A model generated the notes under the pieces. It had not been told where the DNA came from. It saw nothing but the letters and a program-made list of their open reading frames with translations, and did no database searches. A stretch of 64,000 nt of DNA from an uncultured Lachnospiraceae bacterium (GTDB taxonomy: Bacteria > Bacillota > Clostridia > Lachnospirales > Lachnospiraceae), in assembly GCA_947176505.1 (NCBI GenBank), contig CAMWQW010000017.1, positions 1-64,000 on the forward strand, written 5' to 3'. This document shows, piece by piece, positions 43,311-52,321 of the stretch; the first letter of the stretch is position 1; each line of letters starts with the position of its first letter. The position numbers and the translations under genes are program-made.

Positions 43311-44858
43311 ATGGATGTGCTGCATAAAAACAAAATAGTATCTAAACATGAATTTATGACGGAAATAGGACCTGAACTGAGGAGCATCGGAAAGAAGACG
43401 GCACTATGCCACGGTGTATTTGACTTGGTGCATCCCGGTCACATCATCCATTTGGAGCAGGCAAAAGCAATGGCGGATATTCTGGTGGTATCTATTACTG
43501 CGGCAGAGTATGTCCGTAAGGGACCGGGAAGACCGTACTTTGATGATGAGATGCGCATGAAGACATTGGCAGCCTTGGAGTGCGTAGATTATGTGATGCT
43601 TTCCGAAGGGTATACCGTTGACGATATTGTCGAATGCGTTGAGCCGGACATTTATGTGAAAGGCGAGGAATACGCCAGAGCGGAAGATGATATTACAGGG
43701 AAAATATCGGAAGAAAAGGCTTTGGTGGAAAAGCATGGAGGTTGTATAAAATATACAACCGGACAGACTTTTAGTTCTACTAACTTAATTAACACGGCGT
43801 TAGCTGGCTTGTCCGATGAAGTCAGATGCTATATGGAAGATTTTACCACAAGATACTCCATGAAGGACATCCGTACATTTGCCGAAAAAGCAGAAAATCT
43901 CAAAGTTTTGGTAGTAGGTGATATTATTATAGATAAATATACTTACTGCGATGTACAGGGACTCATGAGCAAAGATATGGGATATTCCGCAAGAATCCAA
44001 AATTCAGAGGAATATTTAGGCGGTTCCGTTGCAATAGCAAGGCATCTTTCAAGTTTTAATAAGCAAGTTACGCTTTTGTCTGTTATGGGAGAGGATGAAG
44101 AGATTCACAGGCGGATTTTAGAGGAATTATCCGGATCCATGCAGATAAATCTTTTGCATAGTGCCCAGTTTCCTACGATTGTAAAACATCGCTACCTGAC
44201 GCGTAATGCCAAGCGAGAGGAGTACCGTAAAGTATTGGCGGTGAACAATATTCCGGAGAAGATGGAGTATGAAAAGGAAATCAGAGAAAGCTTTATGGCA
44301 AAATTACGAGAAGAGATGGATGCCTGTGACGCAGTGTTCCTATGTGATTTCGGACATGGATTGATTGATGCGGAAACGATAAAGCTGATTCAGGAGAAAG
44401 CAAAATATCTTGTTTTAAATTGTCAGACCAATTCCTCGAATCACGGATTGAATATCATTACAAAGTACACGAGAGCGGACGTTTTCGTAGTAGACCAACG
44501 GGAACTGAAGCTGGCATTTCCGGTCTATGCAAGTGATGAAAAAGCAGGACTTAGAAGGCTCACAGAGCACCTGCATGGAAACGGCTGGCTGACAAGGGGA
44601 TCCTTGGGGGCTTATGGAATCGAGCAAGGGGAGATAGAAGAGTGTCCGGCATTTACGCTTACTGTCAAAGATACGGTGGGCGCGGGCGATGCTTTTTTCT
44701 CGGCAGCAGGATTGTATGCGGCAGCAGGCGCACCGATAGAAGCAGGAACTTTTATCGGGAATATAGCGGGTGCGCTTGCGGCGAATATTGTCGGAAATAA
44801 AGAGGCAGTTGAGAAGGTCAATGTATTGAAGTATGCGAATACGTTAATGAATGTGTAA
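43311..44858 (+). CDS. Bifunctional nucleotidyltransferase + PfkB-type kinase (HldE-like, swapped order)
   Basis: HldE phosphorylates heptose-7-phosphate at C1 and later adds the nucleotide. Here the nucleotidyltransferase half comes first: CHGVFDLVHPGH (33-44, HxGH) and GQTFSSTNLIN (about 158-168, the ISTT-like motif); the kinase half follows from ~185: VLVVGDIIIDKY, YLGGSVAIARHL, and DTVGAGDAFF (454-463) with the catalytic Asp460 of PfkB kinases. E. coli HldE has the reverse order. With gmhA and gmhB in the window this supplies a full route to NDP-heptose, although sugar and nucleotide are inferred. The start is ATG 43311 after GAGGAAAG. Confidence 0.83.
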   Translation: MDVLHKNKIVSKHEFMTEIGPELRSIGKKTALCHGVFDLVHPGHIIHLEQAKAMADILVVSITAAEYVRKGPGRPYFDDEMRMKTLAALECVDYVMLSEGYTVDDIVECVEPDIYVKGEEYARAEDDITGKISEEKALVEKHGGCIKYTTGQTFSSTNLINTALAGLSDEVRCYMEDFTTRYSMKDIRTFAEKAENLKVLVVGDIIIDKYTYCDVQGLMSKDMGYSARIQNSEEYLGGSVAIARHLSSFNKQVTLLSVMGEDEEIHRRILEELSGSMQINLLHSAQFPTIVKHRYLTRNAKREEYRKVLAVNNIPEKMEYEKEIRESFMAKLREEMDACDAVFLCDFGHGLIDAETIKLIQEKAKYLVLNCQTNSSNHGLNIITKYTRADVFVVDQRELKLAFPVYASDEKAGLRRLTEHLHGNGWLTRGSLGAYGIEQGEIEECPAFTLTVKDTVGAGDAFFSAAGLYAAAGAPIEAGTFIGNIAGALAANIVGNKEAVEKVNVLKYANTLMNV

Positions 44859-44924
44859 GACAGTATGGAAGCAGATAACGCAGAAGAGGATTTTGCGTAG
44901 AACGAAATAATCACGGAGACAGTT

Positions 44925-45986
44925 ATGGCAGAGAATATCAGAATGGATTCCCACAAATTAATCTATCATCCGGATGTGGTGGCGAGATGGATGAAAGGGG
45001 AGAATATTTATCCGATTGAGATAGAAATATCCCCCAGCGGAGCCTGCAATCACAGATGCGTGTTCTGCGCTGTAGATTATATGGGATATCAGCCTGACTT
45101 TTTGGACAAAGATACTATATTACGTGATATCTCGCAGATGAGTAGAAGCGGATTGAAAAGTGTTATTTGTTCCGGAGAGGGGGAACCGCTTTTAAATAAA
45201 GATATGCCGGATATTGCCAATGGGATTAAAGCTTGTGGTGTAGATGTGGCAATGAGTTCAAATGGTGTTTTGTTTACCAAAGAAAAAGCAAATGACTGTT
45301 TGGCAGCATTTACATGGATACGTTTCAGTGTGGCATGCATGGAAGAAGAACCCTATCAGAAGATTCAGAGAGGAAAAGCGGGAGATTTAGATAAAGTAAA
45401 GACCAATCTCACGGAAGCGGTCAGGATAAAACGAGATAAAAAGTTAAGAACAACGTTAGGAGTACAGTGTTTATTGCTTCCCGATAATATGGATAAAATT
45501 GCGGATATGGCGAATCAATTGCGTGAAATTGGAGTTGATTATTTAACGATTAAGCCTTATTCTCAACATTTACATAGTAAGAATACCTTTCATATAGATT
45601 ATAGTAATATGTTAGAATTAGAGAAGGAAATAAAGCAGTTTGAAACAGATGATTTCAGCATTTATTTCAGAGCGGGAGCGATGAAAAAGATGCATCATGA
45701 GAAATGCTATCAGCAATGTTATGGGCTGCCTTTTATGACGCATATAGATTCCAGAGGCAATGTGTGGTCTTGCGTAGCGCATATTGGGGCGGAAGAGTTT
45801 TGCTATGGAAATATATATGAACAGACTTTTGAGGAGATATGGGAAGGACAGAAACGGCAGGAAGCTATACGGAAATTAAACACATTGGATATCAATGAGG
45901 TTTGCCGTGAAGCGTGCCGTCTCGATGAGATGAACAGATATCTGGATGAATTAAAACATCCGGGAGAGCATGTGAATTTTATTTAA
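44925..45986 (+). CDS. Radical SAM/SPASM protein ending HVNFI
   Basis: 353 aa. The cluster motif is GACNHRCVFC (C-x3-C-x2-C, about residue 38-47); SGEGEPLLN (GGE-type), AMSSNGVLF and a C-terminal Cys cluster (CYQQCYGLPF, WSCVAHIG, CREACR) of SPASM type follow. The closely related gene at 45983-47095 faces it and ends with the same HVNFI residues. Such pairs in surface-glycan loci are likely sugar-modifying enzymes. ATG 44925 follows CGGAGACAG at a short distance. It is the last gene of the + strand run before the opposing block. Confidence 0.82.
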   Translation: MAENIRMDSHKLIYHPDVVARWMKGENIYPIEIEISPSGACNHRCVFCAVDYMGYQPDFLDKDTILRDISQMSRSGLKSVICSGEGEPLLNKDMPDIANGIKACGVDVAMSSNGVLFTKEKANDCLAAFTWIRFSVACMEEEPYQKIQRGKAGDLDKVKTNLTEAVRIKRDKKLRTTLGVQCLLLPDNMDKIADMANQLREIGVDYLTIKPYSQHLHSKNTFHIDYSNMLELEKEIKQFETDDFSIYFRAGAMKKMHHEKCYQQCYGLPFMTHIDSRGNVWSCVAHIGAEEFCYGNIYEQTFEEIWEGQKRQEAIRKLNTLDINEVCREACRLDEMNRYLDELKHPGEHVNFI

Positions 45987-46002
45987 ATAAAATTCACATG
46001 CT
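45967..46002. terminator. 36-bp perfect palindrome at the convergent gene ends
   Basis: Bases 45967-45984 are exactly complementary to 45985-46002. The stem includes TGAATTTTATTT on each strand, encodes the HVNFI end of both radical SAM proteins, and contains both overlapping TAA stops at its centre. It can form a long hairpin in either transcript, with A/T-rich tails, so a bidirectional terminator is plausible. Confidence 0.6.
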
Positions 46003-47095
46003 GAGGCAGATTGCCCGACACTTCCGGAATTTCACCGGAATTATAGATGTCCCAAAGAACCTCATTGGTTTTATGCTGTAAACACAACGTACCGCATTCT
46101 TTATTAGGATTGAACTGGTCAGAGGCGATAAGAGACATGATTTCCCAGTATCTATCGCTTTCGAATAACTCTTTAAATCTTGTCTTCTTGATATTTCCAA
46201 TATGATATTTCGCATATTTATCATTGAAAAACATACCGCATGGCGCAACAAGACCGGTTCCAGACATTTGGAGGATAAATGGCGCTCCGAAACATTTACA
46301 ATACCTTTTTAGACCATGGCTCATAATTTTAGACCATTTAACACTGACCTGATATTTGTCCGTTGAAAGATTTTCCGCATCTTTCAGGATATTGATTAAA
46401 TTTTCGTCTTCATATTTATCATAATCAACGCCTAATGTATGGTCTTCATCATCGCTGCAATGCTTTATGACCAGATAATCGACGCCTAATTCTTTTCCTA
46501 ATTTTGCCAGCGGCATGATTTGATCTCTAAATTCGGGCAACAGAACCATTTGCAGTCCGATGGTAACTTCGAGATTTTTTTCTCTCCTAATGCGAACGGC
46601 ATGTCTGATGGTGTTTACTACTTTGTGAAAACATTTTGTTTCACAGCCGTGTATGTGAGCATATCTATCGGCTTCACCGGCAGATATATTAAATCGTAGA
46701 TATGTCAGACAAGGTAATATATCTTCCAGTTCACTATCTTTAAGCAGATAGCCGTTAGTTCCTAATGCCATATCAATCCCTAATGATTTGCCATACACGA
46801 TTGCATCTTTTAGATGGGGATTGCATGTACTTTCACCATCACTGACGAAGCTGATTGCTTTCACGCCTATTTCGGAAGCGTCATCCAGAAATTCAATGAT
46901 TGTTTTTCTATCCAGATTTTCTGATTGATTGATACACTGCATTTGACCATAGCAGTAAATACATCTGTAGCTGCAGCGCGTTGTCAGTGCGCAATCAATG
47001 GTAATTGGGGCAACACGTTCGCCACGACTCCATTGCTCTATTCTTTCCCGATGCCATAATACTTTGCTTGCATCCAAAATATATTTTTCAGCCAC
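45983..47095 (-). CDS. Radical SAM/SPASM protein ending HVNFI (convergent paralogue)
   Basis: 370 aa. Cluster motif TTRCSYRCIYCYG (C-x3-C-x2-C near residue 41), SDGESTCNP (GGE-like), LGTNGYLL and a C-terminal cluster (YCKCFGAPF, APCGMFF, CGTLCLQH). It resembles the facing gene in order of motifs and ends with the same HVNFI. It begins with GTG 47095 after GGAGG on the - strand (47103-47107). It is the third gene of the block that starts with the split transketolase, so it may act on the same sugar phosphate or its product. Confidence 0.82.
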   Translation of the reverse strand: MAEKYILDASKVLWHRERIEQWSRGERVAPITIDCALTTRCSYRCIYCYGQMQCINQSENLDRKTIIEFLDDASEIGVKAISFVSDGESTCNPHLKDAIVYGKSLGIDMALGTNGYLLKDSELEDILPCLTYLRFNISAGEADRYAHIHGCETKCFHKVVNTIRHAVRIRREKNLEVTIGLQMVLLPEFRDQIMPLAKLGKELGVDYLVIKHCSDDEDHTLGVDYDKYEDENLINILKDAENLSTDKYQVSVKWSKIMSHGLKRYCKCFGAPFILQMSGTGLVAPCGMFFNDKYAKYHIGNIKKTRFKELFESDRYWEIMSLIASDQFNPNKECGTLCLQHKTNEVLWDIYNSGEIPEVSGNLPQHVNFI

Positions 47096-47109
47096 GTTAT
47101 ATTCCTCCT

Positions 47110-48033
47110 TTAGTAATTCTGAACTGCAAATAGTTTTATTTTCTCATAAATCGTTTTACTGTCTAAACCATTCGCATGCCGGACGTCGCTTAATTGACCA
47201 TATCCTATAGCAAATGCATCATGTAAACCAATAGCAAGATTGGGAACCATAATATTTTCCAGTGCCATTGCCTCGGCAACGGCGCTATATAATCCGCCGA
47301 TTATATTATGTTCCTCTACAACGACAAGCTTTCCGGTTTTTGTTAGTAATTCGGCAATAGATTTTGTATTCATGGGTTTTAAAGTATGAATACTTATGAC
47401 TTCTGCGTTTATCCCGTCGGATGCCAGATGACTAACGGCTTCCATAACCTCATTTATAATGGAGCCGGTGGTCATAATAGTAACATCATCTCCGGTCTTT
47501 ACTATGGCAGGTTCCCCGATTGAAAATCTTGTTCCTTCTTTGTAATATTCTTCCGAGTTGTTGCTCAGACGAATATAAACAGGTCCGTTTATTTGATAAG
47601 ATTCTTCCATCATCCATTTCACTTCTGCACGAGTTGCAGGAGAAAAGACGTGTAAATTAGGTAATGACCTTAACAGCCCGATATCTTCCGTCGTATGGTG
47701 GGATGGTCCCAGTGTGCTATAGGTTAATCCCGAACCGATTCCGACCAGCTTGACGTTCTGATTTTGAAAACAGATGTCGTCTCTTAAGAATTCATATGCA
47801 CGGTATGCCATAAATGCGCTTATTGTATAAGCAAAAGGAATCTTTCCGCAGCTTGCCATACCCGCGGCGGCTGCAAGCATGTTTTCTTCCGAAATACCGA
47901 AATTGAAATACCTGTCAGGGAAATCCCTTCTGAAATCATCATAAACGATCAATCCGTTGTCCGCGACAAGGGATACAATTTCTGAATCTTTTTGTGCGAA
48001 TTGGTATAGCATGTTTAAATAGGTATCTCTCAT
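47110..48033 (-). CDS. Transketolase C-terminal subunit
   Basis: The pyrimidine-binding and C-terminal domains of a split, TPP-dependent transketolase: RYFNFGISEENMLAAAAGMA (catalytic Glu), VGIGSGLTYSTLGPSHHTTEDIG in two motifs, and VISIHTLKPM, VVVEEHNIIGGLYSAVAE. 307 aa is standard for the split form. Its ATG overlaps the N-terminal subunit stop by 4 bases. Split transketolases in glycan loci make or use ketose phosphates; here the heptose genes make sedoheptulose-7-phosphate a natural product, though a DXP-synthase-like role in a branched sugar is possible. Confidence 0.87.
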   Translation of the reverse strand: MRDTYLNMLYQFAQKDSEIVSLVADNGLIVYDDFRRDFPDRYFNFGISEENMLAAAAGMASCGKIPFAYTISAFMAYRAYEFLRDDICFQNQNVKLVGIGSGLTYSTLGPSHHTTEDIGLLRSLPNLHVFSPATRAEVKWMMEESYQINGPVYIRLSNNSEEYYKEGTRFSIGEPAIVKTGDDVTIMTTGSIINEVMEAVSHLASDGINAEVISIHTLKPMNTKSIAELLTKTGKLVVVEEHNIIGGLYSAVAEAMALENIMVPNLAIGLHDAFAIGYGQLSDVRHANGLDSKTIYEKIKLFAVQNY

Positions 48034-48884
48034 CTTACTAATTCCTCTTCTGAAATATCTAGTTCTTTTTTGATAATTTCCAATTCCTCAGCGTTAGGCA
48101 TACGAAAATGCCAGATGGGGACTTTTTCCATAAAAGAAACGCCATGCCCTTTTATGGTATGTGATATAATCAGGCGGGGCTGGTCATTGTGATTTTCTTT
48201 TCGCAGTTCATTTTCTAGTGCAGTCAGATTATGCCCGTCTACTTCATCGACTTCAAAACCAAATGCCTCCCAGCGTTCTTTCCAAGAAGAGATTCCCATA
48301 ATTTCTTCCACTGTGTCCATGGCTTGCAGCTTATTGTCGTCCATGATGACAACAAGGTTGTCCAGCTTATATCTTACGGCAGACATTACCGCCTCCCACA
48401 CAGAGCCTTCCTGACATTCTCCATCGCCGAGAATGACATATACTTTATTATCGTAATGATTCATTTTGCATGCCAGTGCAATTCCTACCGCAAAGGAAAG
48501 TCCATGTCCAAGAGAACCGGTCGATGCTTCTATACCGGGAGCGGCGCCCAGCTTGGGTTCTCCTCCTAAGCAGGAATCCGGCTGGCAGTATTTTTCTAAC
48601 ATTTGGTCGCTTATTAAGCCGACTTTATTTAGTATCACATACAGAGCCAAACCGGCGTGACCTTTGCTCAGAATCAGCCTGTCTCTTGACTTAGACCACG
48701 GATTTTGTGAATCAAAGCGAATGATTTGCTTACAGTATAGAACATATAAAAGATCAATAACTGAAAAGGAGGACGCTAAATGTGCCGCGCCTGCCTTATA
48801 TGCCGTTAAAAAGATTTTTTTCTTTAATTCTTTGATTTCATCCATTTTAGGAATCTCGCTTTCTGCTACATTTGCATATACCAT
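48030..48884 (-). CDS. Transketolase N-terminal subunit
   Basis: TPP pyrophosphate-binding half, 284 aa. SKGHAGLALYVIL, STGSLGHGLSFAVGIAL, GDGECQEGSVWEA plus VVIMDDNKLQ (the GDG-x-NN-type TPP motif with DDN) and SHTIKGHGVSFME are typical. The first ATG at 48884 has no good ribosome site; ATG at 48845 (residue 14) gives an end MDEIKELKKK that matches family starts better and is a real alternative. First gene of the - strand block, with an A/T-rich promoter region upstream. Confidence 0.87.
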   Translation of the reverse strand: MVYANVAESEIPKMDEIKELKKKIFLTAYKAGAAHLASSFSVIDLLYVLYCKQIIRFDSQNPWSKSRDRLILSKGHAGLALYVILNKVGLISDQMLEKYCQPDSCLGGEPKLGAAPGIEASTGSLGHGLSFAVGIALACKMNHYDNKVYVILGDGECQEGSVWEAVMSAVRYKLDNLVVIMDDNKLQAMDTVEEIMGISSWKERWEAFGFEVDEVDGHNLTALENELRKENHNDQPRLIISHTIKGHGVSFMEKVPIWHFRMPNAEELEIIKKELDISEEELVR

Positions 48885-48911
48885 GAGTGTATGCGCATTA
48901 TTGCTTTATTA

Positions 48912-48917
48912 ATTATA
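48912..48917 (-). promoter_or_regulatory. Candidate -10 box for the - strand block
   Basis: Reading the - strand, TATAAT lies ~28 bases before the transketolase ATG (48884) in a very A/T-rich stretch. No good -35 box is seen at 17 bases. Weak evidence. Confidence 0.3.
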
Positions 48918-49015
48918 TAACAAAATAGTAAGTGATGAAATAAAAAAGTGCTTTTTCCTAAAGGGAGCTTGAACTTGAGGTAAAGAATGTTTCTTTTTCG
49001 CCGATATACTATATG

Positions 49016-49021
49016 TATAAT
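49016..49021 (+). promoter_or_regulatory. Candidate -10 box for the 49-64 kb unit
   Basis: A perfect TATAAT lies in the divergent gap. The -35 position (around 48993-48999) is T-rich with no clear TTGACA match, so the promoter may need an activator or may be weak. The transcript would carry the terminator-like leader at 49078-49112. Confidence 0.4.
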
Positions 49022-49077
49022 AGTTCAGGATGAATGAAAAAGGCTGCAGGGAAGCAGAAATAGAATGGAATTATGTT

Positions 49078-49112
49078 CTGCTATTACAGTGAGTGCAATA
49101 GCAGCTTTTTTT
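49078..49112 (+). terminator. Leader terminator / attenuator hairpin
   Basis: CTGCTATT (49078-49085) pairs with AATAGCAG (49097-49104), loop of 11, followed by seven T (49106-49112): an intrinsic terminator shape. It sits between the candidate promoter and the radical SAM gene at 49149. GCAGAA (49054-49059) can instead pair with TTCTGC (49076-49081), which would break the terminator, so a switch between two structures is possible. Confidence 0.55.
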
Positions 49113-49148
49113 ATGTATATTATATTGATGAAAGAAGGCGAGAAAGCA

Positions 49149-50087
49149 ATGAAATACCCGAGGAAAATTGCAATAGGATTTCAGGAAGGAACTTGCCCGT
49201 TACGATGCGCAAAGTGTTATGCTTTTAGTGAAAATGCGAGAGGACAAAAGAAACCGGCTAAGATGCCGATGGAAAGAGCAATATGGCTGATTGATGAAAT
49301 AGCGCATATGGAGCAGGTGCCAAGTATTCAACCGCATATCTACACGGAGCCGTTTGCGAACGATGATTTGCATGAAATCATACAGAAATGTTTGGATTAT
49401 AATATTTGTATGAGCATTATTTCAAACGGAATTCTTCTGAATCAGGATTGGCTTGATTTTCTTCTTAATAAATTGGATAGGCGTTATACACTATCTTTTA
49501 GCTTGGACGCCGTTACGCAAGATACTTATGAGAAAGTACGCGGAGCATATGAATTAGGCAAAATAGAGGAGAGAATAAATTATTTGATAAGCAACAGGGG
49601 AAACAGCGGTCCCCGTGTTGGCGTCAATTTTTCAGTAGAGGAAGACAATTATGCAGAAGTCAAGGATTTTCTTAACAAATGGAAATACAAAGTAGACGCG
49701 GTACGCATTAATACGGTGTTTGACTTTGATAAGAGAATACCGCCCCGGTTTCGAAAGGAAGAAGATGACAGAAATATAAAATGTGCATATTTAGATGAAG
49801 TGATGACTATAGATGCAGACGGGCAGGTTCGTACGTGCCAGTATGATGCTTTTGGAGACACGGCGCTGGGAAATGTATTTGAAGAAGGGATTTTGAACGT
49901 ATGGAACGGAGAAAAAATATCTGAGCTTAGGCGAAGACAGGAACGTGGAGAATTAGAGACAGACAATTTCTGTTATGGTTGTGATGCATCGAAAGGGATG
50001 GATTTTAAAGAAATTGAAAGCGATGAGTTCCTAATCAAAAAGGCAAGCCAATCCATATATTATAATTACAGAGGAGAGATTGTATGA
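49149..50087 (+). CDS. Radical SAM/SPASM protein
   Basis: 312 aa from ATG 49149 (GAAGG upstream). Cluster motif GTCPLRCAKCYAF (C-x3-C-x2-C, near residue 14), SFSLDAV, VGVNFSV and the C-terminal SPASM-like set (CAYLDEVMTIDADG, RTCQYDAFGD, CYGC). The frame is open up to ATG 49065; starting there would add a hydrophobic N-terminus, but that stretch is also the terminator-like hairpin, so the shorter form is preferred. The stop overlaps the next ATG (ATGA). The following aminotransferase suggests they share a pathway. Confidence 0.8.
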   Translation: MKYPRKIAIGFQEGTCPLRCAKCYAFSENARGQKKPAKMPMERAIWLIDEIAHMEQVPSIQPHIYTEPFANDDLHEIIQKCLDYNICMSIISNGILLNQDWLDFLLNKLDRRYTLSFSLDAVTQDTYEKVRGAYELGKIEERINYLISNRGNSGPRVGVNFSVEEDNYAEVKDFLNKWKYKVDAVRINTVFDFDKRIPPRFRKEEDDRNIKCAYLDEVMTIDADGQVRTCQYDAFGDTALGNVFEEGILNVWNGEKISELRRRQERGELETDNFCYGCDASKGMDFKEIESDEFLIKKASQSIYYNYRGEIV

Positions 50088-51157
50088 TTCCGGTATGGAG
50101 TAACTTCCTGTTGGAAAAAGAAATAGAAAAATTTCAAAAAGCCGTTTCGGACAGAAACATTATGGAAGGTCCTGTCTTGAGAGAATTTCAGAATTGTTTG
50201 AAAGACATTTTAGACGTGAAATATGTAATCGGAACATCCAGCGGAAGTGCTGCGCTGGCACTGGCACTGATGGGGATTGGCATCGAGCCGGGAGATGAGG
50301 TAATCGTTCCTGATTTGACATTTATTGCTACCGCTAATGCGGCTTGTCTTTTAGGCGCTAAGGTAATCGTAGCACCTACAATGCCGGATGCAACGCTGCT
50401 GGATTATTACATGCTGGATGCTCTGATTAGTGAAAGGACCAAAGCGATTATTACGGTGGATCTCAATGGAAGAATTTCATGCAGCAGAGAGCTAAAAGAA
50501 AGATATTCTTCTAAAGGGATCTACATCATTGATGATGCATGTCAGGCATTGATGTCCGGCAATCGGTATGGTAAAGCTGGAACGCAGTCGGATATCGGAT
50601 GTTTTTCATTTGGCATAACGAAAACGGTATCGACGGTAAATGGCGGACTTGTAATAACCAATGATGATTATTTGTATGAACGAATGAAAATAATGAAGAC
50701 GCAGGGAATGGAATCCGTGTTTGAGTCGGATACCTATACATATCCGGGGTTTAATTTTAAGCTGCCGGATGTGCTTGCAGCAATCGGTTTGGGACAATTG
50801 GAGCGTCTGGACGAGAAAATAGAACATATGAAAGAAATTGACGATATGTATCAAAGCGGGCTTTCACAAGTGGAAGGAATATCATTTTTAGCTCGGAAAG
50901 AGAATGAATTTTTATGGATGACAGATATTCTATGCGAAAACAGGGACAAGGTTCGTGCAGTACTAAAGGAAAACGGAGTCATAAGCAGACCGTTGGGAGC
51001 GCCTCTTCATACGGCGCCGTTTTTACATATGTCCGGGAACTATGAAGATTCTGTGGAAATGCAGAAGAAACTCTTGTATTTACCGAGTGGTCCGGATCAG
51101 GATTTAAAAAATATTGAATATGTCATTCAAGTATTGAAAACGCATGATGTGAGATAG
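50084..51157 (+). CDS. DegT/DnrJ/EryC1 family PLP aminotransferase, second copy
   Basis: 357 aa. Motifs: NIMEGPVLREFQN, GTSSGSAALALALM, PDLTFIATANAA, IIDDACQAL (PLP-contact Asp) and the PLP lysine Lys180 in FGITKTVSTVNGG. It is related to the gene at 41076 (similar block order) but the two differ around the PLP lysine, so they likely use different keto sugars. It overlaps the radical SAM gene by 4 bases, so a two-step keto/amino modification is likely. Confidence 0.86.
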   Translation: MIPVWSNFLLEKEIEKFQKAVSDRNIMEGPVLREFQNCLKDILDVKYVIGTSSGSAALALALMGIGIEPGDEVIVPDLTFIATANAACLLGAKVIVAPTMPDATLLDYYMLDALISERTKAIITVDLNGRISCSRELKERYSSKGIYIIDDACQALMSGNRYGKAGTQSDIGCFSFGITKTVSTVNGGLVITNDDYLYERMKIMKTQGMESVFESDTYTYPGFNFKLPDVLAAIGLGQLERLDEKIEHMKEIDDMYQSGLSQVEGISFLARKENEFLWMTDILCENRDKVRAVLKENGVISRPLGAPLHTAPFLHMSGNYEDSVEMQKKLLYLPSGPDQDLKNIEYVIQVLKTHDVR

Positions 51158-51169
51158 GGGACAGTCGGG

Positions 51170-52294
51170 ATGGGCGAATCGGCATTAGAATATTACAGAA
51201 AAAATGCAATCAGTACCGGTCATGGAGTGGATGCAGAGTGGGACAAACATATAGCCAGAAGAAGAAAATTGTATAGACAGCTGGGGATTCCGACACTCGC
51301 ATTTAAGGGGAGCAATGTACTGGAAATAGGACCGGGGGACGGACATAACGCCCTTCCGTTATTAACAGAGTGGCATGCCGCACATATAGATTTGCTGGAA
51401 CCTAATGAGACAGCCAGAAGAGAATTGCAAGAGAAGTTTAGAAGAGAAAATGCACCTTCCGGCAGCTACACGGTATATCCGGTTGCTTTGGAGGAATACC
51501 AGACATCAAAAAAATATGACATTGTGATTGCGGAAGGATTTTTGCAGTATGAAGAGAATTGGCGCGAATGTCTTTCTATGATAGAAACACTGACACATGA
51601 GGATTCCGTCGTGATTGTAACGTGCACGGATGAAATTTCTTATTATGTAGAAAAAATGAAAAGAGCTATTATGCAATACATGGTAAGAGATGTGGAGGGG
51701 CATGAGAAGAAAATAAGAATATTGGCAGAAATTATGAAGCCGCAGTTAAGTATGCTTAAGGGAATGAGCAGGGCAGTAGAAGACTGGATTGAAGATCAGT
51801 TCTTTTATCCGATGGGATTCGAGCTTATGACTCTGGGAAAAGCTATAGATTATTATGGAAATCAATTTGATGTGCTTGGTGCATCACAGAATATTTTTGT
51901 CGATTATTCATGGTATAAAGATTTTGAGTATGATTATATAGCTTCTTACAGAAGGCAGTACGATGAGAAGAAGCATATGTTCTTAGTGGCTGGAGATGAC
52001 CGGGAAGCGTTCAGAACGGCGGAGGAGAACAGGCGGTTAGAGGAAGCAGTAACATATGCAAATATAGCGGCAAGGAAAATAGAAGAAGAGCAAGGAAATA
52101 TTTCAGAACTGGCAGAGGCTGTTATTGCCGTGACCGAAAGTACTGTGAATCCAATCATCATTGAATTTAATTCGGAACTGATAGAAATTATAGAGAAACT
52201 TGAAAAGAAGGAAGTAGTGGACTGGACGAAATACGAGACATATATGAAATGTTTTGGAAAAGCGATACAGTATTTAAGCTTTATGAAGAAGTAA
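51170..52294 (+). CDS. Class I SAM methyltransferase with helical C-terminal domain
   Basis: Residues ~45-150 hold the SAM motif NVLEIGPGDGHNALPLL, LLEPNETA, and IVIAEGFLQYEENWRECL. After residue ~230 a long helical region follows (EENRRLEEAVTYANIAARK; EFNSELIEIIEKLEKKEVV), probably coiled coil, which is not part of ordinary methyltransferases. 374 aa in all. GGGATGGG precedes ATG 51170 with weak ribosome complementarity. The target is unknown. Confidence 0.75.
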   Translation: MGESALEYYRKNAISTGHGVDAEWDKHIARRRKLYRQLGIPTLAFKGSNVLEIGPGDGHNALPLLTEWHAAHIDLLEPNETARRELQEKFRRENAPSGSYTVYPVALEEYQTSKKYDIVIAEGFLQYEENWRECLSMIETLTHEDSVVIVTCTDEISYYVEKMKRAIMQYMVRDVEGHEKKIRILAEIMKPQLSMLKGMSRAVEDWIEDQFFYPMGFELMTLGKAIDYYGNQFDVLGASQNIFVDYSWYKDFEYDYIASYRRQYDEKKHMFLVAGDDREAFRTAEENRRLEEAVTYANIAARKIEEEQGNISELAEAVIAVTESTVNPIIIEFNSELIEIIEKLEKKEVVDWTKYETYMKCFGKAIQYLSFMKK

Positions 52295-52321
52295 GACGTA
52301 AATCGAAAATTAGGTGATAAA

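Noticed and set aside
49065-49148. Membrane-anchored N-terminus for the radical SAM gene starting at 49065
   Set aside because: The added residues are encoded by a terminator-like hairpin and T-run, and the family starts near 49149, where a ribosome site exists. It is not fully excluded.
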